In this document: positions 13,065 to 26,882 of the stretch, piece after piece
Layout of the letters: each line of letters starts with the position of its first letter
How positions within the stretch are numbered: position 1 is the first letter of the stretch
DNA from: Acridotheres tristis
Lineage: Eukaryota; Chordata; Aves; Passeriformes; Sturnidae
Direction: 5' to 3'
Assembly (NCBI GenBank): GCA_037013685.1
Contig: CM072887.1
Location: 45,187,154 to 45,251,153 of the forward strand
Length of the DNA: 64,000 bases
Made by a program: the position numbers and the translations under genes
The notes under the pieces: generated by a model
Told to the model about the DNA's origin: nothing
Databases searched by the model: none
The model's input: the letters and a program-made list of their open reading frames with translations, nothing else

Positions 13065-16000
13065 CAGTACCTTGTGAGGCTGAAATGGACTGGTAAGTTT
13101 GCTTGGCACAGTCTAAAAGAAAGCCTGGCTATTGGCATGCTAGGGAAAGATCTGTCTTTACAAGTCTTGTTGCTGCATTCAAAGGTTAGATGCTCCAAGT
13201 AAGGCTAAGGCAGTTATAGATTAAAATCCTGGATTAGAGTTTCAAAGATGCTCTTAAGCATTTCTAAAGAAACTCTGGACTGGGACTATGGTGCATGCAC
13301 CTGGAAGTTGTATAGTCCAACTCCTGTTCAGAAACCCTGATAATAGCCCTTATGAAGCTATTCATTCCTAATTCTCTGAATATCCTCCATTGTCTCCTTA
13401 ATGCAAGGGACTCTGTGCTGCCCTCATTATAAATATCATTTAGGGTGCTTTGTCAAATAAAACAGTAAGCTATGTCCTGTAACCAGTTATAGCTGCCACT
13501 ATGGCAGCTAAATACATCTAGTTGGTCGCTGCAATGAGAAAATGTAAAATAAAAAACACTTTCCTCTAGCCAGCAAGCTATTTCATGATGATGCTTTCAA
13601 AATGGAAATTTACTTCTGCTTCATTGTACAAATATCCATATGCTGTGTTTTTTAAGTACTTATGGTAGACAGCTGATGCAACTCTTCACAGCTTTTTGAC
13701 TGTGTTACTTAATGCAACTACATGTGAGTTGTTTGTATCTTCTCTGAAGCTGTTTCTTCTGCCATGGAGTAGTAAGTCAGCAGGGAAGCATGGGAAGTAG
13801 ATTTTGTGAAAAGGTTTAACAACAATATTTTGTTACTGCCATTCAGCTGAGGTCAAAGAAAAAGTAATACAGTTCCTAATGCTGCTCAAACCTGAGGACA
13901 CTAGTCTGTTTCCCAAAGTTAGCACACACTTTCTTAAAGTTGCTTCAGCAAGGATTTGCATTATCATTAATAATATAGACTTGTTGCTCTGAAATATGGT
14001 GGATAGGTATCTTTCTGTAGCTATGAAGTTAGCTACTTAGCAGACTTTTACATGGCTTAAATTAAAATCTGCTTAACTTGGAAGACAAAAAGATGGGATT
14101 TTTTTCCCCAAAAAATATCCACTGAGGATACAAAGCAAGAGCAGCACAAAAATTTCCAGTTAATATGATGGAAAAAAAAACCCCATCAGCTTTATTTTCT
14201 GTGCTTTTTTGCAGTTTTCAAGATTTGTCATCTTGATTGTAGCCAGCCTGAAAGATAATTACCTTAATGGCAGTTCTACACAAAACAAGCTAGGAGGGAT
14301 CTTGCTTAGCATGAATATGCCCTGGTTTTGGATTATTTGAACAGAATGAGAACAATTACAAGAGTCCCTTGTATTTATTACTAATGTGGTCAAAAGATTT
14401 TAGAAATGAGGAAATAATTGCCTCTTGCTTCTCCTGTCTATAACAATAAAAGTCTACAGATGCTGTGAAAACAGCACTTTTTTTCCTCCACTGCATATGC
14501 CAAGCTGTGAAGTTTGGTAAGATTTTGCCAAATATCTTTTCCTCTTGATATATATGAGAAATGATGGCAGGACAGGAGTGCCCAAACACAGATCCAATCC
14601 ATACAGGCAGAAAGTCTGTACACTGCTTTGACCATAGCAGTATTCCCTGTGTAAACTTAGTGGAAAAACAGGGAAAAATAAGAATTGGAGTGCAGAGAGA
14701 AGAATGATATGGAGCAACTACAGTTACATGTGTACTTACAGTTTTATTATTTTTTAATTCAGAATTATTTTAGCTGTGTAGTACAAAAAATGAGTCTGCC
14801 TTGCTTTTGAAGATGTACACTCTTTGCCAGCATCTTTCCTTGTGAGAATAAAGATTAGTATTTGGTTAAACTGGATGGAAGGGGGAAAAGAAGAAAGGAC
14901 GGTGCATGGAAGAAAATAATCTGGGACTTTCAAGGATTTTATTTTAAGAAATAGTATTAGATTCAGAAGCTGTTTTTTTAGTTTAAGTGTAATGAAATTA
15001 AATTTTTCTAATTTTCAATGCTGAGTCTTATCCCTTCTGAATAGGAATATATTTTGCTTGAGTGATTTGCAACAGTAATAGAGCATATAAAATGCCCAGC
15101 CTTTCATGTCTAGTTTATGTTTAGCAGATGGTTTGTTGAGATGGAATGTCTCCAATGGTAAGAACTATTTAATTGTGATAGAAATTAACTGCAAGATATA
15201 GGAAGTGTACATGGAGACCAAGTCTATTACATTATAGACTGGTTCTGTTACAGAAAGCAAGAGAAAATAACATCTTGTCTTTAGTCTTCTGATCATTCTC
15301 ATAATTTTTTGTGTGCTTTGAATTCTCCATCTGTCAATACGGGGTGTTGTTAACCTTCTTTTGAATGCTTTTTTCAGAGGAGACCAAAAAGGAAAGGAGC
15401 TGCAAAAGCATCAGACAGATAACCCTCCCCTGCTGTGAACACCAGGCCTTCATTCATGAGTCAATCTCAGCTGCTGAAGAGTATGCATGGAACATCCATG
15501 AGGCTCATTGAGTGGTCCAACAACAGTTGACCTCCAGTTGCTGGTAGTTTCTTGTCAGAAGACTTATTTAGAGCTACCTGACTGGCAGATCATCTAATCT
15601 ACATGTGATCACTTTCTTCAAGAATTCCTTTGTATTGCAGTTATTCACCATTTTAATGACACAATATTAAATTTTAAAGAATTTTAAAACCTGGCTTCTA
15701 GCTGTTGTTATATATTAACAACAGCCCAGTACTACACCATAGGATAGTTAAAGCAACATATAGACACATTTTGAGTAAGTTAAATTTGCTATCTGTTCAT
15801 CTACTATTTTTATGAAGTTACAGAAACAGAGAAAAAGTCTTTTATAAACCTGGGCTATTTTGAGCTGAAGACAGGACAGCCAAAATTCAGGGGAGTTGAG
15901 GGAAATTAAACTTAACTGGAATGGTTTAATCCTGAAAAGTTTTGACTTTTTCCTGCTATATAAGGGAGATTCTTGATGGATTAGATTCTGAAACTGCTTT

Positions 16001-19000
16001 TAATCTAGGACACTGACTCCAAATGGGCAAGGTAAAATTAAAGCCCAAGAATCAGAAACTGTGATGCTTTGCTACACAGGGGAAGCCTGCCAGTGTGGGT
16101 TTCACACAAAGCACAAAGAGGTCTGGCTCTTTTGCTGAGCCCATTCATTCCCTTGCAAGGAGGAGACTGGGTTATTTTGGCTTTTTTTTTTCATCAGCCA
16201 CAGGTGTCCCAGATGGGAGGATTATATGCCATACATGAGCATCATCTCTGACTATGTAGAAAGACTATACAAACCATTGTTCTGTCATAAGGAGCAACGA
16301 CTGATAAATGTGTGCAACACTTGGCGATACAGCACGGTCTCTCAGCATCTCCTTACTCACAGAGCACAGCAATTGCAACTCTTCTTACATGCTTTAGAAT
16401 TACTATCACTGCTAAGCAGTTCCCTGCTTGTGGTTTAGTTTTTGTGGGACATGTAATACTGCAGTCAAGAATTATCCAAAGAGAGGAGGTAAGTGATAGA
16501 TCATTCAAGACGATCAAAGAGCAAAAGTTGTGAAGCTCCAGACAGTGTTGAAGAGAGCATCACTAGGAATGGTTATTAGAAGCATTGATTTCTCCAACAC
16601 GTCCATAAGTCCTGCTGGTGGTATACTTGCTTTCAAATCAGATCTTGCTCACATCTAGCCAGCTTGGTTCAGTGACGTGAAGGTAGGTCATTCAGCAGTG
16701 GGCTGTGTGCTCACTTGTTATACAGGTTTCTCTGGAAACTCCTATGTCACTTTCAGCATCCCTGTGTTGGGTAAAACTCTTACATTCAAGCCTAAATTAT
16801 CATTTTAAAGTGTCTTGTATATGTTCAAGTAGAACATGCAGAGTTATACAGGATTGCAAACTCTTTTCAATTATAACTGTGAGATACAAATTTGATCACT
16901 CCCAAAGTTTTGCCCATGTTAAGCTCTGAGGCTTTGGTGTGACATTAATTGTAAGAAGAGGATAAGGCTAATTACAGCAGTGTAAAGTGACCTAGTAAGG
17001 GAAACCAGATCCTTTAATCCTGTAAACATATAAATCAGTTAATTGCTAACACGGTTGTTCTTGTGGAGGGAATGGCAGACAGCTATGTAGTCTCAAAGAC
17101 TATTCCAGTTGTACATATAACATCTCAAAGAAATGAAGCAGCTTGCCCAGGATGCTAAACCAAGTTGGTGGCTGTAGCCCTGCATGCCAGCTCAGGGAGA
17201 ACCCAATGAGGCACATGCCGCGCATTTTTGGGTTTTAAATAATAGCTGTTTTGTGAAGAAAAAAATAAGACACCCTAGCCTCAGCTGGGCAAAATTGTGT
17301 GGGGGTAGAGTGGTTTCTCCCAGTAAGAAACATTTTGTCTAAAATTACGTTGGGCTTCCTACTGTTAAAATCACTGAGTGGGGCTGCAGCTGTCTGTACC
17401 AAGCAGCCTGTGGTGAATAGCTGTAGAAAAACCCCAGAATGAAATAAGAAATCAGAGGATATAGTTCTGGAGAAATGCAGAGCTGTTAGCCATGCAACAG
17501 AAGAAGGCAGTGCTTGGTATAATGGGCTTTGGACTTGGGAGACTGTGTGGTCCCAACAGCAGCTTTTGCCTGCAGAGATGTTGCACAGCAAAGGTGAAGA
17601 CTCTGTGGTGTGACCTTCTAAGTAAAAAGGAAGCAAAGGAAAATGTGTATTGATTATCAGAGAGAAGGTGAAAGACTGCCTTTAAAAATATTCTTGATAT
17701 TAGAGTCATGCTTATACCAGAAGACAAGAACGTGTAGTTTTCTCAGAACACACAAAAATCAGAAGTCGAATTGCTGTCTGCAATATTGAGCTGAAAAAGG
17801 CTTTTGGCCAGATAAGGATGGTCTTCTCCCTAAACTTATACATTGTGTTTAACTATTCCTTCCTCTCTGTAAATGTTTACTTTTAGCTTTACAATGTTTA
17901 GTTATAAGGCATTCTTTGGGCATAGGTGTTGTGGGCTTCTTTTTGTTAATATTACTACAACAGCAAGAGAGTGCAATTTCTGTTTTGTTTTCGTATGATT
18001 AACAGAGAGAACCAAAAAAAATAAACAAAAATATTCGATTTTTAATCATACTTGGAAACTTTTTTGTATGCATATATATATGTGAGAGGTTTTATTCAGG
18101 GTAGCTCCAAAGCCTATGATATAGTTTAGTGCATGTCAGTATTTATTAAGGCTGGGCACTCCTACTCACAAAGCATTAGCCACCTCATTACACATGCATT
18201 AAGAGAACAGGTTTTGGTAAGAGAGAGCATCACATGCCTTCCTTGATAAATGGCATGTGCCTTGGGAAATGTCCTGTCAGATAAGGGAAATGTATGGCAG
18301 ATGTCTGGGAGCTGCTCTGTGAGCAGCCTGGTGCTGCTAATACTAAATTGTATTAGCAAGTAGGTTTGCTATTGCCAGCAAGAAATGAATTCTTTCAGAT
18401 TCAGACACCTATGACAATATCCAGAGCAGAACTGTTTATATGTGACAGGGCAGAGGAGCTATTCCATTTCAATAAGGAAGAAATCTACGCAAGCATCGTG
18501 GCAGCCAAGGTCTGACCTTACAGAAACACTCTGACAACCAGTAATGTAAGCAGGCTTCTCTGAACATTTTGGGAAGAATGATACCAAGTGAAGGCAAGCT
18601 GTGCAATTTGCATGCCCTGTTTGCAGTTATGCCTATGCACCACAGTGAAGGCATTTGCTTATTAACAGCACAACTGAGGTAAGAATTTGGCTGTGGGACT
18701 CAAGTGGAGACCAGTGCAAGCAGCCACAGGGAAAGAATTGTATGACAAGGAGAGCGTGCTGAGTTTCACAAAAGCCTCCCAACAGCCATGAGTGAGGCAG
18801 CAGGGACTGTCTGTCTTGTCTGATAAGGCACAATGCCTCATGTAAACTTAGATCAAAATAATGCTCTTGTCAATCTATAGTAGTGCTAGCTTTACAAAAC
18901 TCAATAGTGAGAGAATTAAATCTCTGTGACATTTCTTTTCAATCCCTGAGCCTAGAAGATTTGGCTCAAAGCAGAGTCATCTACTGGTTAGCAGAATTAT

Positions 19001-22000
19001 TCAAAGATTACATTTGGAAACACGTCATTTTAACTGTGCTGCTGAAGCTGAATCCCTCCATTTTTAATGGAGTTACACCACAGACTCTGCCTGCATTTCC
19101 CATGTTACTTACATGGAAGAAATCTTTTGCTACCTCCATCTTGAAATATTTGATCTTCATGATTAAGGAATCTTGGCCCCTTCTGCATAAAAAACCTTAC
19201 CAAATTTCTAGGGGAGATTTCAGGGGTAGTACAAAGACATGTTGATTCATTATCTATTTCAGTGTTTCTTGTTATTCCAGTAGTGCCCAGCTGTGGTTGT
19301 TGATTAGATGCACCCAGTATACTCCAGCTTCACATTTGGGGGCATAAAACTGAATTTGCAACAAAATTCTGATAATTTGAAATTGTAATCTTAAAATAAG
19401 TCTAGTGCAGAAAACTGCTTTTCATGTACTCAGAAAAAATATTATTTTCCTCTACTGTGATCAAGGGGATTTTATTTATTTATTATTTTCCTGAGTATGG
19501 ATACTGTAGTCATGACAACCGTGGGTGCCTAGATGAAAAGTGTGGAGATGCAACAGACATACCAGAAATGCGTTATCTGACATGATAAAAGACTCCTTCA
19601 AGACCTTTGAGTCACAAAACCAAAGTCCCTTGGGGAGGGTGTTTTAACTCATATTATTTTCAATTTAAGAGAGGCAGGGTAAGCTCTACAGCAAGTGAAT
19701 GGAAAATAATCCCTAAGTCTTTACTCAATCCCTGTCTGCATTCCACTTTCTACGACCTTGACTGGTACATTAGAGTTACAGTGCTCAGTTTAAAAAATAA
19801 AAGTCAGATTTTTCTTCCCATACTAAAATAACAAATAGTTTCAAAATTTCAGTTCCAATAATATGTAACAACAGAAATATCTTTGCAAAAACCCTAATAG
19901 GAAGAAGGAAGGGCAAGTGAATTCCGTCTGGCCATAGCTAGATATCCATCCAGCTGGAATTTAGAATCGAGGACAAAGAGACCCCTTTAATTTCAGTGGA
20001 AATCTTTCTTTTGTGTTCAGTGCTTACTGCTTCTGGCCCTCAACATCCTACAGGCATTCTAAAGTGTTCCAAGCTTCTGGAAGCTTTAGCAGGTCTCCTG
20101 ATTTAGTAGTCTCATGTGCATATTTGGGCAGGACACCTGCAGATAAGTGCCACACTGTCAGAACAATGAGGTAAGTTGTGGGCTACTTACAATCTTTTGG
20201 TGCCATTGCCACATTACACGGGGGCTCGCCGAGGAGGGGAACCCTTGGCTCACTTGATGGCAAATCCTGCTGTAAAGCTAAAGCATAGACACAACACACC
20301 TCATTTTCCTGGTCCTTCTGTCACACAGAGATGAGCATTTTTATCTCTGCTCACAAACAGAGTGTACAACACTGTGTTCATGGTGCAGGTTCAAACTAAG
20401 GTTGACACTGAGGCTGTGGTCTGGTTTGCATTCAAACCCAAGGTACAACTTCCAAGCATGCTTTTTTTTCAGGGAGATTAACTCCATTGTGAATGATGGC
20501 AGCCTCAGCCTCTCTACCCATGGCAAAGGAGCCTGGCAGTTTTTTATTCTTTTGCCTACCCATAAGATCCACATCAGAAAGACTTGCAGAATTCCCCCTC
20601 CTTATGGCATGCAACACTTGAGCTGCAGGATCTCAGAGCCCTGTGCTCTGGGAAAGGCAATTGCTTTGTCACCGGGTTTGTGTGGCCTCTCCACACTGAC
20701 CATGTGATGCTTTTCCATCAATATAATTTTCTCTGTCTTACCTTGTTTCAAAGAGTGTTTGAGGGCTCTAAGGGAACTTAATTGTGATCAACAGAGACAA
20801 AGTGATCAGAGCCTGAATTGGTTTCTGAGGTAGTCTATAGGTCAGAAAAAGTGGGGTTTTGTTCAAATTTTCATGCTTTGTACCTATAAAGAGGTAAAAT
20901 CAGGCATTTTTCAGTGTTGCAAGACCTAGTATGTTCGTTGCAGTAATTTTAAGGGATGATTTGTTCTGTCCAATACTTAGTCCAAAAACTTTCTGTTTCA
21001 AGCAAACCACAAAATGTTAGAATTAAAATAACTCTTAATTTTGGAGGCTTTAGCATGAAAATGAACTTTTTTTTAAAAAATGGATTTACTCAAATACAGC
21101 AAAACCTGTAAAGTGCTAGGCAAACACAAATCCATATATATACGGCTAACCTTAAAATCCATATATATTTTATTATTTAGGAGATGGTTTTTTACATGCA
21201 AGCCAACAGTGCCATCCACTGATTTTTTTTGTGTGTTTTCACACAGATGTTCTTTGAGATATTCTAAACCACCAGGTGATCCTAAAAGCTTTTTTAAGGA
21301 TACTTGCTTAAAAGAACAGGATCTTCTTGAACAGATCAACAAATAATCAAGAAAAAAGCCTATTTCATGGTCTGGTTAGATTTTTAATGGATTAGTTTCT
21401 TATATCTGCATGGAGCTTCTCAGTTTTGCAGGAAACTGTCCTGTATTAGTTAGACACTTCCTTATGCTCACCTTTCAAAAATTCCAATATGAAGAAAAAG
21501 TCTAAAAGTCTGATGGAATGGACAATGCCGGTTAGGATGGCTAATATTAAATATTAGCCCTTATTCATTTATAAAGGACCTGAATTTGAACTAGTATCAT
21601 GCATTACTCTTTGAACCTGTTACATATCCTAGAAGATACCCAAAAACCTGCACAAAATCACTCTTCTGCAAAAATCTGTTAATTCACCATTTCTCTGAGG
21701 GGAAAAAGTTTTGATCTAAGATATACGATCAGTTTTCACTCTAAGACTGCAAATGTCATGCATTAGTACTCCCAGAATTAGGGACTTTAAAATATATTTA
21801 TGTATATTTAAAGAAACCAAGAAGTTAGGAGAAATAATTTCTTTAACACTTGAGCTTTTAAGCCTTTGATGTCTGTGTTTTCAAATTCTGTTCTGTATCT
21901 GTTATATGCTGGAATCCTACAATTTTTTTGTTTAGTTTGCCTTTTGATTGCTTACACGAAGGTGCTGATTACCACGTAAGCATTTGGGATGCAGATCCGC

Positions 22001-22795
22001 AGAAAAACAAAAAAGTTTTCATACAACTGTGACAAGACACACCCTAATTCTAAGACCTGAAAAGCAACCAGTCAAGCTCCTCTTATGATTAAATTATACC
22101 TGCATATTTAAGTTGAGGCTTACCATATGGCTGCTGTTGTTTGGGCTGAGGGGTGTCCATCTATTAACTGCAGGATCAGACCCAAGGAGTAGCTGTGCTA
22201 CTGCCATATGTTCATGCTAACATTCATATTTTCCTGTGACTGCAATGTAAGTTACCTCTTGCTCTGACCTCCACATGTAACATGTAGAGGGAAATTCTTT
22301 TTCTGTAGTCATTCATATTTTTTGTAACTGCTCCTCTCAAGCATCACTTCTTAATTGTCTTGGAAGTTTGGTAACGTTGTATGTTGTTCAGATAAGTATG
22401 TCTTGTATGCCATAGTAATAAACATGAGCATTGTAAAATCGACATAAAAGTAAAATTTTTAAATATTCTGTAAATAAATGATGTTAGAATAATAATGAGG
22501 GAACAACATAACCATCCTTCCTCCCAAGAGTCGAAGAAAATCACTTCCTTAATAACCCTTTAGAGAAGTAGTTGTTTTCAATTAAGTGTTTTCTCTGCAA
22601 ACCTCAGCAGCAACGACTAGGTGGCACTGCATGATCATTTGACAGAAAGAAAAATATAAGAAAGGAAAGAAAGCATGAAAATATATCAAGATAGTTAATA
22701 TCTGATTTTTTTAAAATATAGCTTGTTAAAAATTGATTAAATATATTCTATTAAATTAGCTTGAAGTCTCTAACATTAAATATATAGTTATATGA

Positions 22796-22822
22796 GTATC
22801 TATCTGTATCTATATATCTATG
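22796..22822. repeat. Degenerate TATC/TA repeat
   Basis: Short imperfect run of TATC and TA units within AT-rich sequence. Confidence 0.7.
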
Positions 22823-25554
22823 CATACCCACACCATATACATTCTCCAAATAAAAGAGCATGCAATGTTAAATGGTATTTATACCTAAATTCTACCTTCT
22901 GGAAAAATAAAAACCACAAGGTCTCTCTGTGGTAAAACAGTCATTGATTGTGGTTTTTGGTGTGAAAGTGAATATTACGTGTCACAGGGGAAAAGAAAAC
23001 TTGTAACAGAACTACTTAATATTGTTCCTCTGGTGTTGTCTTAAAAGGCAGAACAACTAGGAGTTAATCATGAGAGATCAGTGTCATCTTAGGGTTTTTC
23101 ACTCTAAGCAAAATACATTAATCTTACTACAGCCTTCTATTGCCAGCTCTCCAGGTAGGACCATGAAAGAGTAGCTGAGATCTGGACCTGAGGAGGGTGA
23201 TCTGAACACCTACTCCACAGAATGCCTCTCTTTCAGAAGGCCCTGTGAGCCAATGCTCACACAGACTCCTGGAAGAAAGGTCGGGAAGGAGAGGTTCACC
23301 TTTAGCTGTGCTGCAGCAAGTCCGAGTCTCCTGTGCTAGGCTTCCTTCTCTCCAGCTCAGACTGGCTCTGCCCCAGGCTCAGCAAGTGGGCAGGAGCTGC
23401 CACCTGCCTCTCCCAGCTCCTACCTGTAACAGTGGTGGGAGTTCTGCACCACTTTATTAGTGGTTTGTTTTTATTTAGAGCCAGGATTAAAAAATACACT
23501 AAGGAAATGGATTTTTTTGTGTTCGGGCTTGGTTGTTTATTAAATTTCATTAAAAAGTACAAAGCGTTTAGCAGCACTTTTAGCTACGTGTCAGAAGTGA
23601 GTAAAATGGAGGAAGATTTAGTTGTTATAACGTTTTTTAAGTTAAACAGTTCAATAGAGAATTAAGACTTATTTATATTTTTAACTTAATAACTAATTTT
23701 CCATGATTTCCAATGTGATACTGACTGATTAAATAGAAACTACTACTTGAAATTCATGAAGAAGGAAGATGAACACCGAAAGAGACACCACTGAAAAATT
23801 TTTATTTTGTTCTATATTTATTACTGTGCTATAAAAACTTTAAATTTAAAACCTTTTGCTATGCGAAAGCACGCACTTTTATTTAATTATACACTCGTGA
23901 TTTTAACTTTATGACTTAAATTTAGAAGCTTTTTCTAAGGCCTCAGGTTAAAAGTAGTGTTTTTTAGGGGGTCAGTTCCAGAAAGCATAGAAAGTTCAAA
24001 AACCCCAGGTTTCTGGGATCCAACACTACCCTTCTCTAACTGGTGACCAGTGAGTTCCCCTGGCCATATTGACTGAGAGCTTGACCTTTCCCATGTTTCC
24101 TACATATTTAGCCAATTCCTGCCCTGCAAAGGCACTGTACAACTGCTAATTCTTGTCTGTACACAAGGGCACACCCACTTCGGTTAGAAAGCTGTTCTTT
24201 GGGGGGCACATGAAATTCTGAACACCATGTACATGGATACACCTATCTCAGAAACTGAAAACTGTTGAGATGTTGTCTCAGCCTTTGGGTTTTCTGCTTG
24301 TTTGGTTTAGGCAGCTTTTTATCAATATTCTAGGACAATAAGTTACCACTTTCAGCAGCCTTCACCTCACAACAAGCTCTAAAGCTTTGCATATTTATGT
24401 GGGCCACTGACATCGAGAAAGATTTTTTTTTTCTGCTAGTACAAATGCTTTAATTTTAGAAGTATTTACCTTAGTATATTGCTTCCTTCAGGATCAACTA
24501 ACCCAAGAATTAATAGCCTCTAGCCTATATAATCTTTCTTTCTGCCCTGGCAGTAAACAATCTTTTTTTCAGCCTGCTTTCCCTGTTAAACCCAAATGAT
24601 AAATAGAAGCACTGTAACATCTTAGCAGTCCCACCATCATGCCTGGGGTTTCTCACATTCATTTCCAGGTATGAAATTTTTCATATCATTTTAACAGAAA
24701 AAGACAACTCTTTTAGTAAGAGTCAAGAAATGGATGAGCAAAGAACTAGAGCCTAGAGAAAGAGAGCTGCTTTAAGGTATACAAAAAGAAAGATCAGAAA
24801 AGGAGCCTAGGAAGGGAAAACTGGGGATCAGAAAGAGAAATACAGTGACTTCTAAAAGCTGCCAAACCGGCAGCTTCCATCAACTTGGTGTCATGCTGCA
24901 GTGTTTTCCTAATGCTCCACTGTCTGGGGTTGGATAGTTATATGAAATTCCCTATTTGTGTGGTTTAGGGGAGAGAAATTTGATTCAAAATCTATGACCT
25001 ATATTTGAATAATAGCAACTATTCAAATAGATTGTTATCTTAGCCATATTTATTTATTTCTATGCAGAAGAAAAGAACATAACATTGAACAGTAAAGAGA
25101 CCAATATAACCTTTCCTAAGTGCTGTCCTGCTGACATCACTGGCAATACTAACAGGGAGATTGATTCCCCATTTCAGCATTAGATTTTTAATTTGGTGGC
25201 TAAGCCTAGCTCCACTTAATTAGTTTGCTGTATCAATAAATGTGAAAGACAACCCATGCCTGTGGACTGTTTATTTTTCCATTATGCTATTTTGCCAATC
25301 CAGCTATGCAGAAAAGCCGAACAAATCCATATGAAACCAAATGAAACAGGTATGTTTAGTATCATCCAAAATGCACAAATATGCACAAAGTTTATCGCAG
25401 CTTAACTATACTGACTTCCTGATGAAAGTGTAGCTGGTAGAATCATTATCAGATATATGAACCTGCAGCTTTTTTCTGTTCAACCATCCACATACTTGCC
25501 TTTACACCAATATAGAGACCTTATTTGATTAAAATGTAGGTATAAGAGCTGATA

Positions 25555-25570
25555 AATATATATATATATT
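25555..25570. repeat. (TA)n repeat
   Basis: About eight TA units in a row. Confidence 0.85.
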
Positions 25571-26853
25571 CTCATACGGGGCCATCATCCTTATTCTCAT
25601 GGCTGAATTAGTTTGTAACGTTTTTGGTTAAGTGATTGAAAAGTCAGCTCTGTGCAAGCATAAAAGTCTGCTATGTGTGCGCTCATTTATACCACATTTT
25701 AGAATAAAAATATGAAATTATTTAATCAGTAATACAGTAAGGTTTGGAGAAATTAATCTGGGAATAATTTGATAATCTGTAGGACTGCTTTTAATTGAAA
25801 TAAAGTATTTGTCAGGACCCAAATAAAAATATTTTCATGGAGATTAATCTTTATTTATATTCTAATTGCTGTGCTGTACCACAGTTCTCTCTTCATTATG
25901 CTACCTGCATTCAGCTCCCTATGTGGGCAGCACCTTCCCTGTTTCATAGATGTGAGTTTACTGAGCCTCACCAAGCATAACTCTAGTGCTTCAGTACTTG
26001 TGCCAGATGTTACTGTGCACAAAACAAACTTTTCTTGATTTTTTCAGACTAGCTCAAGGTAAATTTGCAGGGATGATTTAAAAGAGTTTTTATGCGTGGG
26101 GAAAATGGTGCTGCTCATCGATGTTAATGCCAAAAGACTGGGAATCATGCAGCTCCATTCCAGTTGCCTTGCCAGCCTACAGTGAATGACTCTGGACTGT
26201 TAAGCCATGCTACATCTGCTCTGCATAAAACAGCTCCAGAAGAATTCAGTGCCAGCCCTCACATTTTTGTATTTCACCATGCAGGCAGAGCAGAGAGGAT
26301 CTGCTACCAGTGAGGAGGCAAAAAACCCTCCTGCTCTGTGAGCAGGACTGCCAATCTTATGGGAAGGCATTCAACAGCTCCCTCCTGCTTGAAAGAGTGT
26401 GGTTGTTTCTGCAGCCCACAGCACTTCACTGAGCACTGAGTCTCCTGCCACACAGCCCTGTGTGCCTGGCTAAGCCCTGATCCCCCACCAGTCACAGTGG
26501 GCACACAGCTGATCCTGGGCTGGGGAGACCCTCCTGCTGCCATTGCCTAAAGCGTCCTGCTGGGACCCTCCTCTCAAGGCAGCCAGGCTGATGGTCACAC
26601 TCTTGAGCAATGTCTGCCACTCCAGGCCTTTCCTGACATGTGATATGACCCAAGAAGCAAAGGGAATAGAAAAAAGATTATGCCATATTTTTTCTACCCA
26701 AACCCTTTTTGTGTCCTATTCTAGTTTCTTTCTTTCCTGCTTAATTTCTGCCTTGTTTTATTTCTGTTATTTTCTTTTTCCTGCTCTATTATCTGCCACA
26801 ATATTAATCCATCTTCATCCAAATGTATGCCTGGTTTGAGCTGCTTGCTTAAG

Positions 26854-26882
26854 AGCAATAATAGCAATAATAATAATATAAT
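26854..26882. repeat. (AAT)n-like repeat
   Basis: Imperfect AAT trinucleotide run, interrupted by GC and TA bases. Similar ATAA words continue to about 26905. Confidence 0.7.

Larger units (their letters stand above)
9188..20000. other. Non-coding DNA with scattered simple repeats
   Basis: No recognisable exon. A GC-richer patch at 9776-10020 is open on both strands but matches nothing I know. It is followed by a 22-base tandem duplication and a TA/TG microsatellite. A G/T-rich low-complexity block lies at 13021-13064. The longest open frame, 171 codons on the minus strand at 12683-13198, runs through that block and acquires a lysine/asparagine stretch from it, so I treat it as chance. Elsewhere I see only unremarkable AT-rich sequence. 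Confidence 0.6.

Noticed and set aside
12683..13198. 171-codon open frame on the minus strand
   Set aside because: It passes through the G/T-rich low-complexity tract, gains Lys/Asn runs from it, overlaps open frames on the other strand and resembles no protein family I know.
13290..13340. TAGTCCAACTCCTGTTCAG, similar to the TAGTCCAACCCCC part of CR1 elements
   Set aside because: The match covers only about 20 bases and the flanks do not follow the CR1 consensus as I know it; a repeat-library search would decide.
16480..20176. Perfect donor-like GAGGTAAGT words at 16486-16494 and 20168-20176
   Set aside because: About one such word per strand is expected by chance in 64 kb, and neither has a convincing acceptor plus open frame or transcript evidence upstream.
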